DNA from: Turritopsis dohrnii
Taxonomy: Eukaryota; Cnidaria; Hydrozoa; Anthoathecata; Oceaniidae
NCBI GenBank assembly: GCA_027922465.2
Contig: BQMF02000670.1
Coordinates: forward strand, 114,384 to 178,383
Reading direction: 5' to 3'
Length of the DNA: 64,000 nt
The position numbers and the translations under genes are program-made. The notes under the pieces were generated by a model. That model saw only the letters and a list, made by a program, of their open reading frames with translations, searched no databases and was not told where the DNA came from. Shown one piece after another: positions 1-12,900 of this stretch (position 1 is the first letter of the stretch; each line of letters opens with the position of its first letter).

Positions 1-124
1 CTTCAGACGTTCCAAAAAACGTTCGAAAATATTCTAATTTTTAAATCGAATGTTTACAAATTAAATTCGTCAATAAAAACATTCCTTTGCAATTTCGGGC
101 AGAGCAGGGCATAGTGATACAAAA

Positions 125-467
125 ATGTCGTCTAGCGAAGATGATAACTATGTTAAAGGAAAACCTTTTCAAGAATATATGAAAGAAAAAGACAAGGTTA
201 TCGAAAAGAAGAAAGACCCAAAGGAAAGAAAAGAAGCTAGTTCTGCTCCTAAAAAGAAAGCAACCAAGGACGGCAAGAAAGAGAAAAAAAGCAGGGCCGA
301 CACAAGGGGGGACTGGGGGGGGGGGGGGGGGGGGGGGCTATAGCCCCCCACTTGTAAATTTGACCAAGGTTTGGTCCTTTTAAGAAAATTCCTGACATTA
401 ACCATCACTTTTTTAGGATCATATTTCTATCCCGCTAAGAGACTGTTTTGCAATCCTGATAAAGATT

Positions 468-504
<37 letters not shown>

Positions 505-1516
505 ATCTTCTGACCATCCCCAAAGTTAGATCACATGATCACAAATAGATCGCATCTTCACTCATTTTGTCATAAATATTCTGACAAGCTTCTGATTCAA
601 ACTATCCAGGCTTTGAAAATGGTCAAAAACCCAAAGCTTCCGGGGGCTTCACCCCTGGACCCCAGCTCACTTCGGGAGCATGATTCCAGGTCACTTGACT
701 CAAGTCCTTTTTAAACATTTTAGCCCCCACACCCTGAAATGGCTTGTGTCGGCCCTAAAAAGGAGCGAAAGATTGGATAGATGATGAAATCTCCGTCCTT
801 ATAGAAATGCTAGAAGAAAGGCCTTGTTTATGGGACGTTTTTGACAAGCAGTATTCGAAGCGGGATGTATGAGAAATTGCTTATACGGAGATCGCAAGTG
901 GTTTGGATGTACCCAATGAATCGCTGAAAACGAAAATAAATGGTATTAGGGCACAATTTGGAAGAGAATTAGCGAAAGTCAATAAGACCAAGAGTGGACA
1001 GAGCACAGACGAGCTCTATGTTCCAGGCTGGGTTCACTATCAAAGCCTTTTATTAAATCATGTCATTAAATCATCTAAAAGCAGGGATCACTATGAAACG
1101 GAAGATTGACGTTGAAAACGAGGAGGAAAAAGACATCAATCATCCTCCACGCCAAAAGAAGCAAACCATAGCTGAGAGGAAGTTAGATTTGCTTTCCAAG
1201 TGCACGGAAGCCATAACTAAACCCGCTAAGGCTACTGAATTACCTCCTGTCAATAAACATTCAGCCTTTTCTATCTACATTAGGAACTCGTGAACGAAGA
1301 TGTGCTGAGAAACGTATCTCCGATGTGTTGTTTGACATCGAAAGGCAGGCCGAGAACGAGCAGTCTACGAACCGTCATATGGCCTATGGGAGTTATGGTA
1401 ATCAGTTTTATTATAATAGTACACCAATGCAAGGGAACAGCGGAAACAGTTCTTTTAACACAACATCTCCAGTACAAGGACAAAGTTATACTGACATGTT
1501 GAACACTCCTTATTAA
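125..1516 (+). pseudogene. Harbinger Myb/MADF-like accessory protein, broken
   Basis: This is a decayed copy of the second protein of PIF/Harbinger transposons, the DNA-binding partner that helps the nuclease. The lysine-rich N-terminus starts at 125 (MSSSEDDNYVKGKPF) and is cut at about 292 by a nested MITE. After the MITE, from 766, the frame resumes with KDWIDDEISVLIEMLEERP and CLWDVFDKQY, a Myb/SANT-MADF-like trihelix pattern. An in-frame TGA follows at 868-870, then SLKTKINGIRAQFGRELAKV and the VPGWVHY segment. The frame shifts again near 1060-1100 and 1280-1325 before the C-terminal part (LFDIERQAENEQSTNRHM) ends at 1516. The broken nuclease lies convergently at 1.85-3.16 kb, the usual two-gene layout. 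The family call rests on pattern memory, but the pairing with a HARBI1-like frame makes it likely. Confidence 0.75.
293..755. mobile_element. hAT-type MITE nested in the Harbinger element
   Basis: Inverted ends AGGGCCGACACAAG (from 293) and CTTGTGTCGGCCCT (to 755) bound about 460 bp with no coding capacity. The flanks aaaaaagc (285-292) and aaaaaagg (756-763) agree at 7 of 8 bases, fitting the 8-bp target duplication of hAT elements. The insertion splits the Harbinger accessory reading frame, so it is younger than that element. It carries a run of more than 20 G at about 315-337 and a run of more than 30 C at about 471-504. Confidence 0.75.
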
Positions 1517-1846
1517 AGATATTCGTTAGAAGGAATAAACTAATGAAAAAACTTAGTTTATCGATAGAAAATATTTTTCTGTAACACTCTGTTTTAAGGA
1601 CGGATATAAATCTGTAAGGATATATCGCATTACCGTTAGTATCAGTTGTTATAATAATTTTTATTATACAAGTTCTTTACAGAGATATTTGTCTTTACTA
1701 TACCATAACCAAGCACCCCGCCTGCACACGACGTCGTTTTAACGTTGTTATAACGTCCAGCGACGTCGTATGGACGTTGTAACAAAGTTAAAACAACGTT
1801 AGCGCCTGCGGAGCAGTTGTACAATTTCGAACCTATGCAAAAGTTC

Positions 1847-3164
1847 TTAACAAAATTTCCATTGGCATTCAACAGCTCCTTCGTTCATGAAATAATCCTT
1901 AAATTCGTCTCTGACTACTTTAGCTGTAACAGTTGCATTGTGTCCACTTCTGGGAACCTGGAGGGGGTGAAATGTATCTGTGGTAACATCATCACGCCAT
2001 TCACCTTCTCTAACATCACCATTTTCGAGAGTAGAATCTGCTAAATTTCCTGAACGATAAGCTGGATTTTTGATAAGCATATTATGTAATGCCAGCGTTG
2101 AGAGAACTATGTTTTCGACATATTTTGGCTCTAAATTTATTGTTGTAAAAAAGATCCTCCACCTGTTTGCAAGAATACCCATAAAAACAATACCAAATAA
2201 ATTTTCGGATATTCGTCTTGCTCTACTGTGTCTGTAGTTGTAGATTCGTTTATCGACGGTTAAGTTTTGTTGAGGATAAGGCTTCATCATAAACTGTTTT
2301 AAGTGCGAAAGCATCATCACCAACAAAAACATAGGGTAATGTTACACCACTTACAGTCATTTCGTCATCCTTTGGAAGCTTTACGGACCCATCTTGAATA
2401 GACTGGAATAATGAACTGTTGTTCCATACACCTGAGTCATTAACTCGGCCGTTAGACCCGACATCGGCATACTAACATTCGTAATCAGGACCAGCAATTG
2501 CTAAAAGTATTATGGAATGGGTATGCTTATAAATGTAGTAGGAGCCGCAGTTAGTAGGCTTTTTGATGGTGACAAGTTTCCCATCTATTGCCCCTAATGC
2601 ATGCGGATAGTTCCATCTGGTTTCAAACCTTTTGGCAATCTCAAGCCATTCTTTAGGACCAATTTATCTACCAGAGCATCGCAGCATCCCCTTATGATAT
2701 ACGAAATCGCGTTCAAAGCAATTCTAAATTGAAAGTGAAGAGATTGAAAGGATTCTCCAGTTACGAGAAAACGTAGTGTAAGAGCAAGTCGTTCTTCGGG
2801 CATGATTGGTCTGTGACCACCACAGTTACGCATTTGACCAGGTGTAATTAAATGAGATAATCTCATTCAGTATCAACTCGAAGTCTCCTACGTCCATTCT
2901 AAACATTTCCCTGAACCCAAGTCTGTCTTCGATTCTCAACTCCTTTATGATGTTATTGAAGTATCCATTTTGCTCTCTCCTTTTAATCCATTCTCTGGTT
3001 TTCCCGCGTGTTGGTTTTTCATCATCTGAATCGATGAGCTCATTCAACAAGAAGAGTACAAGCACTGCAGACCTCTTCTCGTCCGCCATTTTGTTTTTGA
3101 AAGAATGAATGGTACGACGAAGATTTTCAAACGTTCGATTGTTGGATAAAAGAAGAAGCCCCAC
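1847..3164 (-). pseudogene. PIF/Harbinger (HARBI1-like) transposase, broken
   Basis: Minus-strand reading frames carry successive parts of a DDE_Tnp_4 nuclease. The N-terminal helical part lies at 3164-2826 (REQNGYFNNIIKELRIED) and the next part at 2866-2594 (MPEERLALTLRFLVTGESF, then LKPDGTIRMH). Around 2335-2290 is VFVGDDAFAL, the catalytic-Asp motif in another frame. The C-terminal part is at 2332-1847 (RIYNYRHSRARRISENLFGI, then RWRIF). The coding potential switches frame at least twice, so no intact protein is made. A HARBI1-like family nuclease is about 350-400 residues, and the pieces together approach that. It is convergent with the accessory frame at 125-1516. Confidence 0.88.
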
Positions 3165-3184
3165 AAACCGAAAATTTTACTTCG

Positions 3185-3256
3185 TCCAACATTGAGTTTT
3201 TCATCCAACATTTCATCCAACATGGGAGAATGATGTTGGATGAAATGTTGGACTGG
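3185..3256. repeat. Palindromic short repeat at the Harbinger 5' side
   Basis: The units ccaacatttcatccaacat and atgttggatgaaatgttgg form an inverted repeat of about 25 bp per arm around a short spacer. It lies just beyond the start of the broken nuclease frame and may be a terminal or subterminal part of that transposon. I could not find a matching partner at the other end, so the element boundary is unproven. Confidence 0.5.
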
Positions 3257-3667
3257 TTTGCCCCGGCCTGTATTCAAGTTCAGCCCGAAACTCGACAATG
3301 TATTGTTTCATTGAAAGGAATTCTTAATTTCATTTTGTTTCAATTAGTTTTAATAATGTCACTTGGTTATAACTTAATTGTCAGATCACATTTTTCACAT
3401 GCTTCTTTTATCTTTCTCTCCAAATGTATTTAAGGCCCTCCTATTCAAACATTGCGTAAAGTGATAAAAATTTGTTCATGTTTACTTTTGCCATCGTTCA
3501 CGATGTTATGCTTGTAAGAGAAATGCTTTTGTTTGAGCCGTGGAAATTATAAACATGGCTCTGTGGAGAGGGGAAATTTATGGAAATGTATTGCTGATGG
3601 TTTAAATGCTTTGCCTATATTCACATTCAAAGTCGATGATCGTGCTGTTAGAGATCGACAGAAAATA
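3257..3667. other. Spacer without recognisable gene
   Basis: About 400 bp between the Harbinger relic and the next MITE. One 72-codon open frame (3533-3751) runs into the MITE and has no recognisable motif. I see nothing functional here. Confidence 0.5.
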
Positions 3668-4195
3668 CCGTATTTCCTCTTTTTAGCGCCCCCCTCTTTT
3701 AAGCGCCCCCCTCTAATAAGCGCCCCTGTTAATCCAAAAATAATTTTATAAGCGCCCCCCTCTAATAAGCGCCCGGGCGCTTATTAGAGTTACAATGTTA
3801 GAGTCAAAATCCTAGATAAGCGCCCGGGCGCTTATTAGAAACTAGTCAAAACAGTCAGCCAAATGCTTGTAGATCTTTTCAACGAGACATGGAAGATGAT
3901 CCAAACATTCTAATAGACTCCGATTAAGAAGAAGATGACGACATAGATATAGAGTTGGAAAACATTACATGAACCATACCTGATATTTCTTCTGTTTTCT
4001 GTACATAGTTTTTATAGAAAATAATAAAAGTGGAAATAAGTATTTATTTTTAACACCTCTCACAATTTTTTGTAGGGTTTTTTTGAAATAATTTTATAAG
4101 CGCCCCCCTCTTTTAAGCGCCCCCCTCCAATAAGCGCCCTCCTAATTTTCGAAAAAATTTTATAAGCGCCCGGGCGCTTAATAGAGGAAATACGG
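3668..4195. mobile_element. TA-flanked MITE with GCGCCC palindromes
   Basis: The ends CCGTATTTCCTCT and AGAGGAAATACGG are inverted and flanked by TA on both sides, as expected for Tc1/mariner-like non-autonomous elements. The interior holds several copies of a self-complementary unit, taagcgcccgggcgctta (3770-3838 and 4164-4181), and direct variants ending in gcgcccccctct. No coding frame is seen. A short fragment with the same terminus (ccgtatttcctttaataata) lies at about 59039. Confidence 0.75.
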
Positions 4196-4559
4196 TACTA
4201 AAAAAAGTGGAATTTCTCCTGAAGAATCTGAAATGGATGCTGGAATGAGAGATATAATTGAATAGTTTTGAAATTAGCTCTGAATTTGAATCACGTGTGA
4301 GGTTGAAGAGTTGAGAAAAGAACTTCTCGAATAATTTGGTGAAGAACGTAAACGAATTTCAGTGGAGAGTGAGGATGGTAATGTCAAAGCAGAGGTGCAC
4401 TGGCTCTGAGACTATAGATTACTTAAAAAACAATGAAGCAGACGTTCAGATAAAAAGATCTTCTCTTTTAATCTGAATTAGCAATTCGAAACTAAAAATG
4501 GAAGAAAGGTACAGAACTAATGAACAAATGCTTTTCAACAATGATGCAGTTACTTTTAT

Positions 4560-6400
4560 TTTATTAATTTTATTTTGCTTTATTTTTTCCGAGTTACTAA
4601 CTCGGGAATTTTATTTTGTTTTATTTTTTCCGAGTTACTAACTCGGAAATTTTATTCTTATAAAATATTTCCGAGTTAATAACTCGGAAAATTTTATCTG
4701 CTATACGTTTTTAATTTTTAGTTTGCTTTATGTTTTTCGAGTTAGTGGCTAAAAACTAAATCACAAAATGACTTGAAATGAAAGTGAAATTAAAAGAGAA
4801 TTTCGGACCAAATTTTCAAACAATTCATTATGAGCATAAATTTTCAAAAAAAAATTTGAAAATTTGACTATGCTGGTTACGAATTTGCTATTTGTGCCTG
4901 AGTGCACTTAATTTTCAAAGTGCTTCAGCTTCAAATTCGCACTTGTATTGACTATGTGTGTGTAGCATAACTACAAATAGGGGACCTATATCCACAAAGT
5001 GATATATCATCACATTATATGTTATCACCAAATTGAAAGTGAAGAAAAATCAAATCAAAAGTATTTTAGCACTGGAACATAAACCACAAGGAAGGATAAC
5101 ACTATAAGTTCACCAAATGATGCATACACTAAAACGTATTAAGAGTTATTAGTGGATAGAGATCTAATCTAATAGTGGCATAGTTTGGGTGAAATAAAGC
5201 AAGAAGAACAATGTTACTTTGATTTTGAAAACTTGTTTTTCGCATAGTTTACATGGTTTCTCTGTGCACGCAATCATTTCAAAAGAACACTCCATAACAA
5301 ATTGTTCTCATGGTCTATTTGTATCTGAACGGGTTTTTAATTTCGAACTGCTATTCTTATAACACTGGAATGACTGCGCGACATAAACAAGAAGACTTGT
5401 CTAAACGTTTAACAAAAGAAAGCAAGTTAACAAAATTCTACCATATTTTATTAAACAGTAAGATTGTTGCAAAGTTGTTTTCTTGTACTAGCATAGAAAT
5501 GCTATAAATACGAAAAACCGAAGAGTAACGAAATGAAAAACAAAATAAGAAAAAAAAAAAAAATAAAATAGAGACACTTATGGTACATATCACAGCATTT
5601 CTCCTCTTCTCAGAATGCACACTTTCAAAATGTTTGTTCTTTTCCTTGTTAAAAGGGGATTTAGAAAACACTCAATGTTACTGATATAACTTTACATAAT
5701 ACGAGTCAAAATCACAAAGGTAAGCCACGACCTTTTAGTAATAACTTTTCCTCTCCGTTTAGTTTTGAATTCGCAGCATCTGTATATAAGGGAGGAACAG
5801 CAAGATTACTCATGAATGGCTTCTTGGAGAATTTGAAGCTGAAGCACTTTGAAAATTAAGTGCACTCAGGCACACATAGCAAATTCGTAACCACCATAGT
5901 CAAATTTTCAATTTTTTTTTTGAAAATTTATGCTCATAATGAATTGTTTGAAAATTTGGTCCGAGATTCTCTTTTAATTTCACTTTCATTTCAAGTCATT
6001 TTGTGATTTAGTTTTTAGCCACTAACTCGAAAAACATAAAGCAAACTAAAAATTAAAAACGTATAGCAGATAAAATTTTCCGAGTTATTAACTCGGAAAT
6101 ATTTTATAAGAATAAAATTTCCGAGTTAGTAACTCGGAAAAAATAAAACAAAATAAATTTCCCGAGTTAGTAACTCGGGAAAAATAAAACAAAATAAAAT
6201 TCCCGAGTTAGTAACTCGGAAAAAATAAAACAAAGTAAAATTTCCGAGTTAGTAACTCGGAAAAAATAAAACAAAATAAAATTTCCGAGTTAGTAACTCG
6301 AGAAAAATAAAAACTTAAAAATTTCCGAGTTAGTAACTCGGTTTGTGACGTCATAATGCGTAACTCGGTTTTGTAACTCGGTTTTGTAACTCGGGAATTC
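4560..6400. mobile_element. Foldback-type element with long inverted arms
   Basis: The left arm (about 4560-4938) and right arm (about 5829-6400) are near-identical inverted copies over roughly 370 bp. Anchors include cttcagcttcaaattc at 4925-4938 against gaatttgaagctgaag at 5829-5844. The outer part of each arm is a tandem array of a palindromic 17-mer, ccgagttactaactcgg, spaced by A/T-rich filler. The left arm has about three units and the right arm seven or more, followed by degenerate gtaactcggtttt repeats. The 890-bp core (4939-5828) has no convincing gene. This is the architecture of foldback elements or long-TIR MITEs; no transposase is present. Confidence 0.8.
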
Positions 6401-6825
6401 CGAACCTCACTTATGTGTAACTTACGCTTCAAATAAAATTAAAAACAATAACAAATATTCCATGGACTCAAGAAACCTTCCCAAAAACTGTGATCTTTGA
6501 AATATTTAATGCAAAATGACGGTTTAGATAGCTGACAAACTTTAGATGTAATTAAAAAGTTCGTTAAGGTTGAACTACCGACGATAAAATCGTACCTTAC
6601 ATCCAAATGTTAAGCATTTTTAGTAAAAGTAACTACTTACTACTTTTAACTTAAAGCCTTACTACCAAAATATCTCTTTCTTCATGTATTATTAAGCGAT
6701 GAAATATTAGAAAAATTTATTTTAGAATGTTTGCTGGATATAACCTTCGAATATTTTTAGACTGCGTTCCTTTGTGAGGTTTCATATGATTTTCTGAACG
6801 AAATCTGATCGACTGTTAAGCGTAG
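6401..6825. other. Spacer without recognisable gene
   Basis: AT-rich sequence between the foldback element and a Harbinger relic. I see no coding exon, RNA gene or repeat with identifiable ends. Confidence 0.5.
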
Positions 6826-6826
6826 G

Positions 6827-7440
6827 CTAAAAACTGCCGTTTCGTCCGGAGGAGTAGTAGGAGGAGTAGTAGGAGTCCAAGGGTGTTTTAATACGGTATT
6901 CGCTTACGCTGCTACCGTAATAATCCCTAATGTCTGGAGAAGGAAGATGAAAATAATTTGATGTTGTTGATCCATAGTAGCAACTACGTGCATTTTGTAA
7001 AATAGCACAAACTAAATACATGTTTCCTCCAACAGCACTAAGCTTGACCTTAGCTTGAAGTAATTTGCAATATCTCCGAAAATCCATTTTACTACAACTC
7101 TCACTGAACTCATTGACTTACTCCATTCTTTCTGAAGTGGTGTTAGATGAGCTCCTCTCAAGGAGGTCAGTTATTGAGGTCGTAGAGGATAAGCTGGGTC
7201 CCCATATATACAAACTTGGTTATTATTTAATCCCATTGAATATTGTTGCAATGAATTTAAGACCACGGACATTGCAAGCATTCCACTGTCATGTCATTTT
7301 CCTTCGATAGGACCAAATAAATTGGCAATTAATCTATTTGGGGCTACTGTTCATTGTTCATTGTAGCTACAATATACGTTGTCCTTGTCCTGAGTGACAT
7401 AATAGACGAACTGTTCCATCTATAACAAGGGGCTATCAAA
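6827..7440 (-). pseudogene. Second HARBI1-like transposase remnant
   Basis: Reading the minus strand from about 7440, the three frames carry in order VIDGTVRLLCHSGQGQR, then APNRLIANLFGPIEGK with HDSGMLAMS, then CIYGDPAYPLRPQ, LTPLQKEWSKSMSSVRVVVK and WIFGDIANYFK. After a frame change come LSAVGGNMYLVCAILQNAR, CYYGSTTSNYFHLPSPD and the end at 6827. The DG, HDSGM and GDPAYPL blocks and the Arg-Val-x-x-Glu-like region are hallmarks of DDE_Tnp_4 nucleases of the HARBI1 type. At least three in-frame stops and two frameshifts make it a pseudogene. It differs from the 1.85-3.16 kb copy and belongs to a separate Harbinger lineage. Confidence 0.85.
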
Positions 7441-9991
7441 TAAAGATGTTTCAAGTATGGAGTCCCACCCAATACAACTTTGACCTGGGATAAAAGTAAT
7501 GAGAAGTACACCACAAGCAAACATTAAAGAGTAACTTTAAGAAACTTTACAGTGTTGTGTTCAGTGTTTTTTTTCAAAATAGTGCCAAACACATTTCAAT
7601 AGATGTTAACATATTGGAAGCCCGGTATCTGGAATTTCTTCCTGGTGTAATCTCGGGCTTTTTATCTCGAATTTTTTTCCAGTACATCGAGAGTTCCGGA
7701 TAGCGGCTCTCCTTTGCAATTCAACAGAACACTTGCTTTTGTAACTCTGCTAAAACTATCTTCTGTATACAAACTGTTATGTTGAAATATGTTTTGAGGT
7801 GTATTCGTGACTAAGATTGTCGTTCGCAATTAGGAAAATGAACAATATAATCTATATTTTATATTCTTGATGCGTTCCAACATGGACGTATAAAAAGAGA
7901 AGGACTCACAACTAATACTTAAGCCTTTCATTTCTATTATTATAATCTATTCTGTCGGCATTTCTTTGATGTAATCATCGCCTCACATTTCACTGGATTT
8001 TGGTTCACATGGGTGGGTTCATACGACGCTTTAGGTTTAATGAAATATGGAAAACCAAAGAATTGAGAGAAAATACGATTTGGAGATACATATGCAACAT
8101 TCTTTAGTATCACAAAACTTCTACTCAACCTTTTTTTAAAATGTTGGATTGGAATTAAGATAAATTTCTCGGAGTTAGGAAGCATTTTGTGTATATACTT
8201 ATATCTAAAGATTTGGTACTTTGAAAGACGCTTGGGTGATGCCTGAGAATATGCAGAAAGAAGTATGCTTTTTCATTCAATTCTGAAAATTTCATGTTTG
8301 AGACTGTAAGAAGTCATGAGGAATCAGAGTTTAAAACCTGGCTTAAAAAATAATCATAAAATCTTTAAATTCATTTCTTGTTGGTTGTTACGATCATGGA
8401 AGCCAATGGAAACATGTATTTTTAACAGCACTTGAGGGAGTTTCAAAACTGCTTTTGTCAAAATTTCAATAAACCGAGGCGAGGTTGTTTGAATAGATTT
8501 ATAAATGTTGTAAGTCCTTCTCTTTTTATTCGTCCATGGTTCCAATGAAAGACTTGATGATAATAGAGCTGACATAACTACTCAACTTAACTACTTCTCT
8601 TACTGATATTTAAATATTCAATTTGAGACTTACCGTACAGGCAGACAATCAATTTTAGATCAGATTTTCGAGCTCTATTAGCTGCTTTAAAATACTTTTC
8701 TAACTCTCTTTATTTATGTTAGTTTTAAGCCGAATAATTTTGAGAACGTACGTTCTATAAACTAACTCTGCACACAGAATTTATTGGTGGCGGATAATCT
8801 TTATATAGTTTATCGTTTCGAAACTAACAGAATTAAGCTCAATGGTTCTATTTCTGCTGACATCAGCATAGTGCAACTCTCAGCCCTACATGTAACAGTT
8901 CATTATCTTTAAAATAGGGCACTTTGAGATTTATAAAATGAATTTTAGTCACGTGATACTTCTTCCATGTTTGTTAATACTCTTTGTTCACTACATTCAT
9001 ATACAGTGTGTTTCATAATGTTGGAAATGGAAATTTTAAAGTTGTTTTTTTAAATGAATTATACCGAATTTCAAAATAATTTTGACATCAATGGAAAGCC
9101 ATTTTCAAGCTCTTTTGGCTAGTATATTTTTGTGATAAATGAAAAAGTGGTTTTTGAAAAAATAAGGAAAATGTCTTGGAAAAATGTAATTTTTAATGGT
9201 CGATTAACACGTAGTTTAATTACATCGTGCTTATTGTTTCAAAGCACTGAATTCATTCAAATTTTTTCTCAATTTTATGTTTGCACTGAGACCCCCAAAT
9301 TGATATTTTACATATCATGTATGCGGACATTGACATTGATGTTTTCCAACACAATCACAGGATTTTCCCAGCCTTGAGTAAACAATGAAGTAAGTGTACT
9401 GAGTTTGAGGTTGCTGCCACCCGCAAAAAAGACTTCAGAATTTGAAAGATTATCCTGTACAAATAAATATATTATTAGCATATAAAAAGTAAATAAAAAA
9501 AGGTTATTATAATATAAATACAAAAATTCATGTTTCAGATGGACCAAAAAAACTATTATCAAAATATTTTTCGTCCCGTTTTCAATCGTATGTACCATGC
9601 ATAATATCATTGCCACTGACCTACGATATTGACTATAGAGGTTGTGCAAATCATGTGAAATTAATTTGGGGCGGTGCAATCAAGAAGTTAGGGCGTCATT
9701 TGTAACGTCTCGCTCCATAATTGTATTGTGAATATTCAACTTAAGAAAGAGTCTATTTATAGGTTTGTCCAATAAGTCTTGATCATTTTACTAGTTTGAG
9801 GTCAAAACTTTGTTACGTTTATCTGGGCTAAGTGAGGAAATTACTGTATAATGTCTAGTGCTTAACGTCAAAAATAAGAAGAGAAAAGAAGGCGTCATTG
9901 CATAAAGTTAAATACTCTACTACCTAAAAAACTGATATCGGTTCGTTCTGCGCCTCCATTACGCAACCGTGAAGCGCATTCATGTATAATC
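7441..9991. other. Long non-coding stretch
   Basis: About 2.5 kb of AT-rich DNA between the Harbinger relic and the TEX36-like gene. Open frames of 73-123 codons occur (for example 8354-8575 and 9308-9679) but are low-complexity, lack splice signals in register and match nothing I know. No RNA gene is visible. Confidence 0.5.
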
Positions 9992-12900
9992 CTAACGGAG
10001 TATCCGTCGCTTCGAAGTATCTCCAACGCAGGGTTTATTCGAGAAGTCCTCTGACACATTTACTCCGTTCCAAGCCAGCAGTGGAGCAGAATACACACAC
10101 GGTGGAGTTCGATGAAACCTCTTAGTCTCATATCTATGTAAGTCTGGGTTTCTTCGACTATGTATCGGTTCCGTAGATTTTGCAGCACTGTTACGGTTTA
10201 CTTGTGTTTTCAAGTCCGTGCTGTTTGCCGTGATGCAGTTTCGTTTGTTAAATGTTGATTTATAGCTGGTCTGAAATATTTTATCATCTTGAGCATAATT
10301 CCACGTGAGAAGATTTGATGTGCTTTTCCAATGCTGTGACGATTGCGCTCGTTTCTTCCCAAGCCCCTGAGGATATAATAAAGAAATAGGATGATACATG
10401 ATACGTCGGTTGCCACGGGTGACGTATTAAATTTCTCACTGAATTTCTCATGAAGAATTCAAAGTTCTTAGTGATGTGAATACGATTTAATTTACCTTTA
10501 GAACATTCCCACACTTTCTTATAAATATCGCTTAGAAATATCTCTCACTGAAAACCACTCCTTTTAGCGATAGTTAAATTCTCACACTGGTGTGAACCGA
10601 CCTTTAATAAAGGATAACTAAAGAGAACTCGTAAAATGTTGTTGATCTGCACAGATAAAAGCCAGAGAGAGATTCGAACAATATGAACCCCTAGGACTTT
10701 TCATTTCAATTCCTTTCAATTTCAATCATTAATAAACTCCTTTTCCCAGTGGGCAAAATCATAATAAAATCACTGTGATAAAAGAGCATTTTATTGAAAT
10801 AGTTAGCATATTTCTTTACACACTCATACGCAGAGAGTTTCAACAAATTTGCAGATTGCAGATTTTCAACAGATTTCCATGGAAAAACAAAAACAAAAAT
10901 TTTGAATCTAAAAATGTATTTTCCCAATTTCATTGACTACTATCTTCTTCACATCGCTCCATTTTCATAAGCAACTTACTTAAGGCAAAATATGATGTCT
11001 ATTCTACTGTTTACCAGCTAGAAAATCTAAAACTTTAAATGTCTTCAATAGCAGAACACTCATAGATTAGAATAATATTTCTTCAGGATGGGTAAATATA
11101 TTTCAAAACTTAACCAAAATGTTTGATATATATAATACTTGTAAATGTGTTAAGTAAAATCATTTAAAGGAATTATGTTTTGGTACATTACAATTGAGTG
11201 CTGAATAATAGGAGGGGTTGGAAGAATAGGGGGGCTGGACATTGCAACAATAACAGGCAGGGGAGGTGGGTGGTCGTAGTTGAAAAAAATAGTGCACACA
11301 AAATCTAAGAAACAAGTGTCAAACTACCACTCTCAAGGGAGTCTTGTTGTTTGTTTTCTACCTTAACATCACATAATTCCTAGTAATTGTGCTAGACTGC
11401 ACAATTTCGTTTTCTTTATGATGCACTATGATGAACAAAACAATTTCTGTAACATAAGTGTTAATGCATGTCAAGAAATTCTTACCAAATGAAAATATGT
11501 CTCTAAGTCATTCATTCCAGATACATGGGAGTTTCTGTTATCATGGCGCGAAAATAAGTGATTGTCTGATCGAACCTGTTATGGATTAGTAAAATTAAGG
11601 TTAGTGTCTTCCAAAATCTAAATCTTGTTTTTAACTCAACATAGATAACAGAAGGTCAAGACTAGAAATTCCATGGTATTAGGCTAGGTGTTACTGTTAT
11701 GGAGATAAAACATCATGGTTGACAGAAACTCTTGTAGTCTTTATTGTAGATTCCCGTTACTATTTATACTTGTTCTTTAAACCTGAAATTTTAAAAGATT
11801 TTTTGACATACATTCTTTGCAAGATATGACATGGTTTTGTTCTGTAAAATTGCTGGTTTAAAAAACGGGTCAATAGTTTATGGGAGTTAACTGCAATTAA
11901 GCCCTCTTGTACAGTATGGATCAGGTTTTGCATTGGCAAAAACAACATCGTCAAAGTCAAGGGAATTTAGCTTTCATCAACACAACACCTGATAATTCTC
12001 TGATGATGAAAATTGACAACTATTGTACTGTAACAACAAATGAATTTTTTATTGCAGTGTAAACAAATCACAGATTATACTATTTATGGACAGTTGTTGC
12101 AAGATTAATGTATATAAAAGATTTACCTTTGAACGGTTCAAAAACTTCTGTGGTGGCAGTGGCTTCACATTTTGTCTGTATGGAATTTCATATTCACACC
12201 TCGACTTACTTCTGAAGTGACCATGAAAACCAGATGGAAACTAAAAACATCATTTAAAAGGAGAATCGAGGGACAGAAATCAAAGTTGGTGAAAAATATA
12301 AAAAAGGAGTTTCACCATAATAAGAGAGAAATAGCAGATTTTTACAAGTCCTCTAAACTTTCCTTTTTGATCTTTTAGCAAAAATAAACATGTAATATAT
12401 ATATAAGAAGTTAATCCTATAAAGTTTCATTGAATAAAAAGTATGTGTTTTTATAAGGATTTCTCCAGCAGAGTCACCTTAAGTATATATTTTATTAAGT
12501 GGTATTTTGTGAGAGAACTTGCAACAAAAAAAATGAATTTCTTGTTTTTTCTCTTACCCACGATCCTACGACATTTTCAATGTTATACATTATAACAAAC
12601 AAACTCTGATTTTTTGGTGCAACATGAAAGATACTCTGAAAATTTAAGCTACATCATTTATCATCGTGATGAACAAACTAAACTTTTTCTGATGAAAAGA
12701 TCATTATAACATGTTGACATTTTGTATGGTTTCCGAAGGAGTCTGGAGAGTATAAACAAAATCAAAATTACCATAGATATCACGTAATCATGTAAAACAC
12801 AGACAACATTTTCATTATGATTGGAAGTCCGTTATCAATAATATGTGACTTTTTATACGAATTTATATCTCATAATAGGTTTTAGAATGCTATTAGATCA

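Noticed and set aside
5310..5507. 65-codon frame inside the foldback element as a transposase
   Set aside because: Too short, low-complexity and without catalytic motifs.
8354..8575. Minus-strand 73-codon frame as a gene
   Set aside because: No splice signals in register with neighbours and no recognisable domain.
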